Source of the DNA: Bacteroidales bacterium
GTDB lineage: Bacteria; Bacteroidota; Bacteroidia; Bacteroidales; P3
Direction of reading: 5' to 3'
Assembly (NCBI GenBank): GCA_017480245.1
Contig: JAFVBA010000010.1
Span: 271,361 to 335,360 of the forward strand
DNA: 64,000 nt
Program-made: the position numbers and the translations under genes
Notes under the pieces: generated by a model
What the model was told of the DNA's origin: nothing
Database searches by the model: none
Seen by the model: the letters and a program-made list of their open reading frames with translations, nothing else
Part shown: in pieces, positions 59,223 through 64,000 of the stretch
Layout of the letters: every line of letters begins with the position of its first letter
Position numbering within the stretch: position 1 is the stretch's first letter

Positions 59223-60503
59223 TTACCAAGCGAACAAAGGACGGTTTTGCATCATATCATTAACTTTCTTTCTTGTGTTTTCAATCAATGTCTCGTTTTC
59301 AACGTCAGAAAGAATTGCATCAATCATTGATACGATTTCAGGCATAGCATCTTCTTTCAAACCACGGGTTGTGATTGCAGGAGTACCGACTCTCAAACCT
59401 GAAGTCTGGAATGCAGAACGTGAATCAAACGGTACCATATTTTTATTGATGGTTATGTCTGCGCGAACCAAAGTATTTTCTGCTACCTTGCCTGTTAATT
59501 CAGGGAACTTTGTTCTCAAATCTATCAACATCAAGTGATTGTCCGTTCCTCCTGAGATAACCTTGTAACCTCTCTTGACAAATTCTTCTGCCATTGTGGA
59601 AGCGTTTTTGCGAACTTGTTTGATGTACTCGTGATATGCAGGAGTAAGAGCCTCACCGAACGCAACAGCTTTAGCAGCTATAACATGCTCCAACGGACCT
59701 CCCTGAATACCTGGGAATACAGCAGAATCCAAAAGTGCAGACATCATCTTAACAGCGCCTTTAGGAGTTTTCTTTCCCCAAGGGTTCTCAAAATCTTCAC
59801 CCATCATAATCATACCGCCGCGAGGTCCTCTTAAAGTCTTGTGAGTTGTCGTTGTAACGATATGGCAATACTTAACTGCGTTGTTCAATTCACCGGTTGC
59901 TATCAAACCTGCAGGATGTGATATGTCAGCAAGTAATATTGCTCCTATTTCGTCTGCAATTTTACGCATTCTTGCCCAATCCCATTCTCTTGAATAAGCA
60001 GATGCACCGCCTATTATCAATCTTGGTTTTTCTCTCTTTGCAACTTCTTCCATCATATCGTAGTCAATGGTGCCTGTTTCTTCTTTTACACCGTATGCTA
60101 CTTGACGGTAATATGTTCCTGAGATATTTACAGGTGAGCCGTGGGAAAGATGGCCGCCGTGATTGAGGTCTAAGCCCATGAAAGTTTCACCAGGATTCAA
60201 ACAAGCGAAGAATACAGCCAAGTTTGCCTGTGCTCCCGAATGTGGTTGAACGTTTGCCCAGCATGCACCGAACAATTGTTTTGCTCTTTCTATTGCTATG
60301 GTTTCTGATTGATCAACTATTTGGCATCCTCCGTAATAACGTTTTCCCGGATAACCTTCTGCGTATTTGTTTGTCATTACTGAACCCATTGCTTCCATAA
60401 CTTGGTCGGATACGAAGTTTTCCGAAGCAATCAACTCTATACCTTTGGTTTGTCTTGCTCTTTCCTGAGCAATCAAATCAAATATTTGTGTGTCTCTTGT
60501 CAT
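59223..60503 (-). CDS. glyA: Serine hydroxymethyltransferase
   Basis: 426 aa PLP enzyme interconverting serine and glycine with transfer of C1 to tetrahydrofolate. Motifs: [11 protein letters not shown] near the N-terminus, [37 protein letters not shown], and the PLP-Lys loop [15 protein letters not shown]. Length is normal. A TAACTTTG -7 box lies on minus at 60571-60564. It is divergent from rubredoxin. Confidence 0.97.
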   Translation of the reverse strand: MTRDTQIFDLIAQERARQTKGIELIASENFVSDQVMEAMGSVMTNKYAEGYPGKRYYGGCQIVDQSETIAIERAKQLFGACWANVQPHSGAQANLAVFFACLNPGETFMGLDLNHGGHLSHGSPVNISGTYYRQVAYGVKEETGTIDYDMMEEVAKREKPRLIIGGASAYSREWDWARMRKIADEIGAILLADISHPAGLIATGELNNAVKYCHIVTTTTHKTLRGPRGGMIMMGEDFENPWGKKTPKGAVKMMSALLDSAVFPGIQGGPLEHVIAAKAVAFGEALTPAYHEYIKQVRKNASTMAEEFVKRGYKVISGGTDNHLMLIDLRTKFPELTGKVAENTLVRADITINKNMVPFDSRSAFQTSGLRVGTPAITTRGLKEDAMPEIVSMIDAILSDVENETLIENTRKKVNDMMQNRPLFAW

Positions 60504-60563
60504 TGTTTATTTAATTTTTATTGTTTTATACCTTATTATATATAATATACAAATTTGAAGTTG

Positions 60564-60632
60564 CAAAGTTAAGAACTTTTATTTAAACTTTCTGCAAAAA
60601 ACGACTTTATTTTAAAATTTTATGTAACTTTG
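60564..60632. promoter_or_regulatory. Divergent -7 boxes, glyA and rubredoxin
   Basis: TAACTTTG on minus (60571-60564) for glyA and TAACTTTG on plus (60625-60632) for rubredoxin, both followed by GCA; the -33 elements are unclear. Confidence 0.55.
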
Positions 60633-60684
60633 CAAAATCAAAAAATCAAGAAAATAGTTTATTAACCTTAAAAAAAGAAAATTT

Positions 60685-60843
60685 ATGGACACTTACGAAT
60701 GCACAGTTTGCGGATATATTTACAATCCTGCAATAGGCGACCCTGACAGTGGTATAGCACCCGGAACAAAATTTGAAGATATACCTGACGATTGGGTATG
60801 TCCTGTTTGCGGAGTTGGTAAAGGCGATTTTGAAAAAAGATAA
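60685..60843 (+). CDS. Rubredoxin
   Basis: 52 aa. The iron site is formed by CTVCGY (C6, C9) and CPVCGV (C39, C42), with the conserved YEC start, [15 protein letters not shown] loop and a short FEKR end: a complete single rubredoxin. Cytoplasmic one-electron carrier, used in anaerobes for peroxide or oxygen detoxification. No partner (rubrerythrin, flavoprotein) is adjacent. It is monocistronic, with a -7 box at 60625 and a strong hairpin terminator. Confidence 0.97.
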   Translation: MDTYECTVCGYIYNPAIGDPDSGIAPGTKFEDIPDDWVCPVCGVGKGDFEKR

Positions 60844-60874
60844 GAAAATTTTTCCGCTTTGAATTAAAAAGAAG

Positions 60875-60916
60875 AAAAGACAGTAAGCGAATATGTTTTC
60901 TTACTGTCTTTTTATT
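60875..60916. terminator. Rubredoxin terminator
   Basis: AAAAGACAGTAAG (60875-60887) pairs perfectly with CTTACTGTCTTTT (60900-60912), loop 12 nt, followed by TTATTTT. It also lies downstream of the convergent DUF4491 gene. Confidence 0.9.
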
Positions 60917-60939
60917 TTGTTATATATTATAATAATGTA

Positions 60940-61239
60940 TTAGTCTTTGTAATCGTCTTTTCTTTTAGGATTCATAGCAAACCAACCTTTTTTCACTCTT
61001 TGTTTTTGATGGAAAAGTTCTCCTATTGCCCATAAACTTGAAGCTCCGAAAACACCCAACAGCGAAGAAGCTATAACATTGCTTACAAACAAAGCACATA
61101 CTATTGCCGCAATACCTACAAGCAAAAATATCCACCAAACTTTTACTCCGAAATAGTATTCAGTTTTGATTACAATAGGATGGAAACAGCCTATTATAAT
61201 AAAGGTGCAAACTGCTATGATTATACCTTGAAAATACAT
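60940..61239 (-). CDS. DUF4491 membrane protein
   Basis: 99 aa with three hydrophobic helices (about 4-22, 33-52, 54-72). DUF4491 hallmarks: CTFIIIGCFHPIVIKTEYYF near the N-terminus and GASSLWAIGELFHQKQRVKK followed by GWFAMNPKRK at the C-terminus. Inner-membrane protein of unknown role, common in Bacteroidales and Firmicutes. It lies 17 bp after pfkA on the same strand, so is co-transcribed with it. Confidence 0.87.
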   Translation of the reverse strand: MYFQGIIIAVCTFIIIGCFHPIVIKTEYYFGVKVWWIFLLVGIAAIVCALFVSNVIASSLLGVFGASSLWAIGELFHQKQRVKKGWFAMNPKRKDDYKD

Positions 61240-61256
61240 TTTTTGACATTATTATG

Positions 61257-62234
61257 TTATATACTCAAATCGTCAAGTATCTTGATAAGTTTTTTATTTA
61301 ACGGTTTGTCTGAACGGATTGCCTCAGCGAAAGGAACATAAACAACTTCATTATTGCGTATTCCAACCATAACATTTCTTTGTCCTTGTACAATGGCTTC
61401 AATTGCTCCGTAACCTGTTTGAGATGCTAATATTCTGTCGTATGCAGAAGGACTGCCGCCGCGTTGTAGATGACCTAATATAGTAACTCTTACATCGTAG
61501 TCGGGAAATTCTTTTTTTACTCTGTCGGCATAATACATTGCTCCGTATTTTTTGCTTTCCGATACAATAACTATACAACTCTTTTTGGATTTTCTTATAC
61601 CTCTTGTTAGGAATTGTTCCAATTGATCAACGTCTGTATAATCTTCCGGAATTATTGCAGCTTCTGCTCCTGAGGCTATTGCAGAGTTTTGGGCAAGAAA
61701 GCCGGCGTCTCTTCCCATTACTTCAACAAAAAATATTCTTTCATGAGAGGTGGCAGTGTCCCGTATTCTATCAACACATTCTACTATGGTGTTCAAAGTG
61801 GTATCATAACCTATTGTGGAATCTGTGCCATAGAGGTCATTGTCTATTGTACCCGGAAGCCCGATGCAAGCTATATCATATTTTTGAGCGAACTGCATTG
61901 CTCCTGTCAGCGAACCGTTACCGCCTATAACAACTAAAGCATCTATTTCTTCTTTCTTTAGAGATTTATATGCCTCAGCCATTCCTTCCTCGGTAGTAAA
62001 TCTTTCGCTTCTTGCCGTTCTTAAAATGGTTCCGCCGTGGTCTATTATTCCGCTTACGTTTTCTGTAGTAAATTCTTTTATCTCGCCTTTAATCAATCCT
62101 TCATAACCTCTGTAGATTGCTTTTATTTTAAATCCTTTTGCTATTCCCGCACGTGTTACAGCACGCACTGCTGCATTCATTCCGGGAGCATCTCCTCCTG
62201 AAGTTAAAACGCCTATAGTTTTTATTGTTGTCAT
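61257..62234 (-). CDS. pfkA: 6-phosphofructokinase, ATP type with GGNGS variant
   Basis: 325 aa. Motifs: [39 protein letters not shown], the catalytic [32 protein letters not shown] and [17 protein letters not shown]. Gly at the position after GGN-, as in GGxGS, favours ATP over pyrophosphate (which has GGDDT). The usual Mg-binding Asp of GGDGS is Asn here; that may be a lineage-wide substitution. It commits fructose-6-phosphate to glycolysis. The next gene downstream is DUF4491. Confidence 0.93.
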   Translation of the reverse strand: MTTIKTIGVLTSGGDAPGMNAAVRAVTRAGIAKGFKIKAIYRGYEGLIKGEIKEFTTENVSGIIDHGGTILRTARSERFTTEEGMAEAYKSLKKEEIDALVVIGGNGSLTGAMQFAQKYDIACIGLPGTIDNDLYGTDSTIGYDTTLNTIVECVDRIRDTATSHERIFFVEVMGRDAGFLAQNSAIASGAEAAIIPEDYTDVDQLEQFLTRGIRKSKKSCIVIVSESKKYGAMYYADRVKKEFPDYDVRVTILGHLQRGGSPSAYDRILASQTGYGAIEAIVQGQRNVMVGIRNNEVVYVPFAEAIRSDKPLNKKLIKILDDLSI

Positions 62235-62434
62235 AGTATTAGATTTTTTATAGGTTTTATAACGAATAAATCAAAAGTTTATTTTTATGATAAGTTTTTT
62301 AGATAATAAAAAAACGATTTTTTGACTTTAACACTTTTTAATAAATTTTTGAGAGAAAGGGTTTTTGTTATTTGGTTTTATAATTGATTTTCAAAGAAAT
62401 AGAATTTTGGTAATTAAGAAAAACGTTGAATTAT

Positions 62435-62465
62435 TTTGTGATACAAATAAAAATTAATAATTTTG
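62435..62465 (+). promoter_or_regulatory. Promoter of the adhesin-type gene
   Basis: TTTG (62435-62438), 19-bp spacer, TAATTTTG (62458-62465): perfect consensus, 48 bp before the ATG. Confidence 0.85.
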
Positions 62466-62512
62466 TTGCCTAAATTTAAATAACATAAATGTATAATTAA
62501 AATTTTACTAAA

Positions 62513-64000
62513 ATGAAAAAACATCTTTTAAGCGTGCTTCTGGCTTTGCTTTTAGCCATTAGCGGATGGGCGCAGAATGAGTTGATTGTAGGAGAAGACT
62601 ACACTACTACTTATCAATCTACACCTGTGCCTGGTTATTTCGGTTGGCATTGGTATGCTGTACTTTATACAGAAGATGAACTCTCAAGTATGCCTTCTGG
62701 TTCAACAATCACAAGTATAGCCTACAATGTAGCATCATTAACCTCTGGAGAGGTTTCGTTTAAAGTTTGGATGTATTCTGCTGATGAAATAGATGCATCA
62801 TCTTCTTGGCAGAATATAAAAGCAAATGCAACTTTAGTGTATGATGGTTCTATCAATCCTACAGCAAATGAATGGATTGAGATACAATTAGATGACCCAT
62901 TCACTTACACTGGTGGAGGAGTTGTCATTCTTACTGAGGGAGTGTCTTGCGGAACAAGTGGTAGTTGCGCAAAGTCTGTTTATAGTACAACTGAGACTAC
63001 GCAGGCGTATGGCTATTGTACAGATTATACTGCTCCAAGTGAAACAGTCGTATTGTCTTCAGATTTCACTACCCATTACAAACCTGCAACAAAATTCATT
63101 TTCACTTCAGATGGAGCGGATTTCTGTGCAGGTATTAAAGGTTCTTTAACTCTTAGCAATATTACTTCTGACGGAGCAGAGATTTCTTGGACTGCTACCG
63201 ATGAAGGTTCTTATCAATTGCAATACAAAAAATCTACTGAGTCTTGGGACGACATTACTGATATAGAAAACCTATCAGACAATACCTATACTTTTGTAGG
63301 TTTGGACGCTATGACTAAATACGATGTAAAAGTACGTAACAATTGCTCTACTATGCAATCAAGTTGGAGAAATATTTCTTTCACGACTGCTTGCGCTGGT
63401 TTGACATTGGAAGATTTGCCTAAGACTTGGGGATTTGAATCCTCAGAAGGATTAGGCGGCGGTACTACTTCTTATCCATTGCCTGAGTGTTGGCAAAGAG
63501 TAAGCGGTAATTATCCTTATACTTACAGTTCTTCTTATTATGCCAATACTGGTTCTTATTCATTGTATTGGGGATATAGTAATAATGGTATAGCAATTCT
63601 TCCTTATATTAATACAGAAGAGTTGGATATAACCACATTGCAACTTTCTTTCTATGCAGAGAGTTATTATAATTATAACAATTCAATAGAAGTAGGAATA
63701 ATGACTGACCCTTCAAGCGAAAGTTCATTTACTACTATTGAATCAATTACATTAAGCAACACTTATCAGTTGTATGAAGTGCCTTTCAATTCATACGAAG
63801 GTGATGGCGCTTACATTGCAATACGTTTTAATGGTAGCGGTACATCTAACTATGCAATGATAGATGATGTTACATTGGATGTTATCCCTGATTGTCCTAA
63901 ACCTAATGATTTGACAGTAACTGCAGCGCCTACTTCTGCTAAAGTTACTTGGTCTCAAGGCGGAGAAGAAGCTACATCTTGGGTTGTTTATTACAAACAA
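62513..64000 (+). CDS. FN3/choice-of-anchor surface protein, C-terminus outside window
   Basis: 496 codons to the window edge. The signal peptide ends near SGWAQ (residue 21). An N-terminal beta domain (about 25-195, SGSTITSIAYNVASLTSGEV, FTYTGGGVVILTEG) is followed by an FN3 module (about 208-300, LTLSNITSDGAEISWTATDE, TKYDVKVRNNC). Next is a MAM-like/choice-of-anchor domain (about 305-465, TWGFESSEG, YAMIDDVTLDVIPDCPKP), then the start of another FN3. Same module set as the protein at 1-2590. Probably a T9SS-exported adhesin or protease-type surface protein; the sorting domain is outside the window. Confidence 0.85.
   Translation, partial: MKKHLLSVLLALLLAISGWAQNELIVGEDYTTTYQSTPVPGYFGWHWYAVLYTEDELSSMPSGSTITSIAYNVASLTSGEVSFKVWMYSADEIDASSSWQNIKANATLVYDGSINPTANEWIEIQLDDPFTYTGGGVVILTEGVSCGTSGSCAKSVYSTTETTQAYGYCTDYTAPSETVVLSSDFTTHYKPATKFIFTSDGADFCAGIKGSLTLSNITSDGAEISWTATDEGSYQLQYKKSTESWDDITDIENLSDNTYTFVGLDAMTKYDVKVRNNCSTMQSSWRNISFTTACAGLTLEDLPKTWGFESSEGLGGGTTSYPLPECWQRVSGNYPYTYSSSYYANTGSYSLYWGYSNNGIAILPYINTEELDITTLQLSFYAESYYNYNNSIEVGIMTDPSSESSFTTIESITLSNTYQLYEVPFNSYEGDGAYIAIRFNGSGTSNYAMIDDVTLDVIPDCPKPNDLTVTAAPTSAKVTWSQGGEEATSWVVYYKQ

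Overview
The window looks like a low-GC chromosome segment from the Bacteroidota, most likely a Bacteroidales-type anaerobe. The evidence is the promoter grammar (TTTG, 19-21 bp, TAnnTTTG, often ending in TTTGCA), T9SS-type C-terminal sorting domains, FN3 and LRR surface proteins, an energy-transducing TonB, DUF4491 and DUF6427 proteins, an LptC with its lineage-typical neighbours, a TGS/uridine-kinase fusion, and an IleRS with a GIHH signature. I see no insertion sequences, prophage, integrase, CRISPR array or rRNA. One tRNA (Phe, GAA) is present. The genus cannot be fixed from the sequence alone.

Layout. 1-2590: C-terminally cut FN3 surface protein (minus). 2680-8433: ParE, a secreted DxDxDG protein, a YitT membrane protein, a TPR protein and a nucleoid-associated protein. 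8571-13153 (minus): ornithine carbamoyltransferase, then an ECF sigma / anti-sigma cassette followed by small secreted proteins and an LRR-T9SS protein. 13769-15763: rpsF-rpsR-rplI and a SpoU-type RNA methyltransferase. 16000-18472: a decayed small gene, DUF1294, a lipoprotein, FolC. 18764-22515: ThiL, a HAD hydrolase, an FtsB/DivIC-like protein, PEP carboxykinase. 22878-30502: glutamine synthetase, an LRR-T9SS protein with a small C-terminally anchored partner, a sensory-type [FeFe]-hydrogenase-like PAS protein, Ung. 31008-41269: HutH, ABC-F ATPase, TonB, nucleoside kinase, TcdA, DUF6427, M13 peptidase. 41910-49215: IleRS, tRNA-Phe, an outer-membrane barrel, a second ECF/anti-sigma cassette with an outer-membrane protein. 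49315-51957: an iron/corrinoid-type ABC importer. 52742-58887: a six-gene minus-strand run, C1 peptidase - unknown - coaX - outer-membrane protein - TPR - lptC. 59223-64000: GlyA, rubredoxin, DUF4491, PfkA, and another FN3/adhesin-type surface protein cut by the window edge.

The most interesting signal lies between the genes. At least six intergenic sites carry compact arrays that share one design but not one sequence: units repeated in phase about every 22 bp (33 bp in one case), arranged as mirror-symmetric nested palindromes, each site with its own private word. The clearest are 4583-4808 (ten units on a 22-bp grid with one 6-nt spacer), 13500-13675 (eight units), 18536-18681 (52-bp arms with one indel) and 52121-52208 (four units). 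A related palindromic element with a 21-bp internal step is dispersed in three intergenic copies (30705, 41623, 45743). A fourth, derived copy lies inside the coaX reading frame: the 21-bp step becomes a 7-residue peptide repeat in CoaX, in the same frame as conceptual translations of the intergenic copies. This resembles the palindromic elements known to enter coding genes in Rickettsia, but in a different phylum and with a different sequence.

Functions are otherwise mostly core metabolism, translation and envelope biogenesis. The two ECF cassettes probably respond to envelope signals and control the secreted or outer-membrane products encoded downstream of them.
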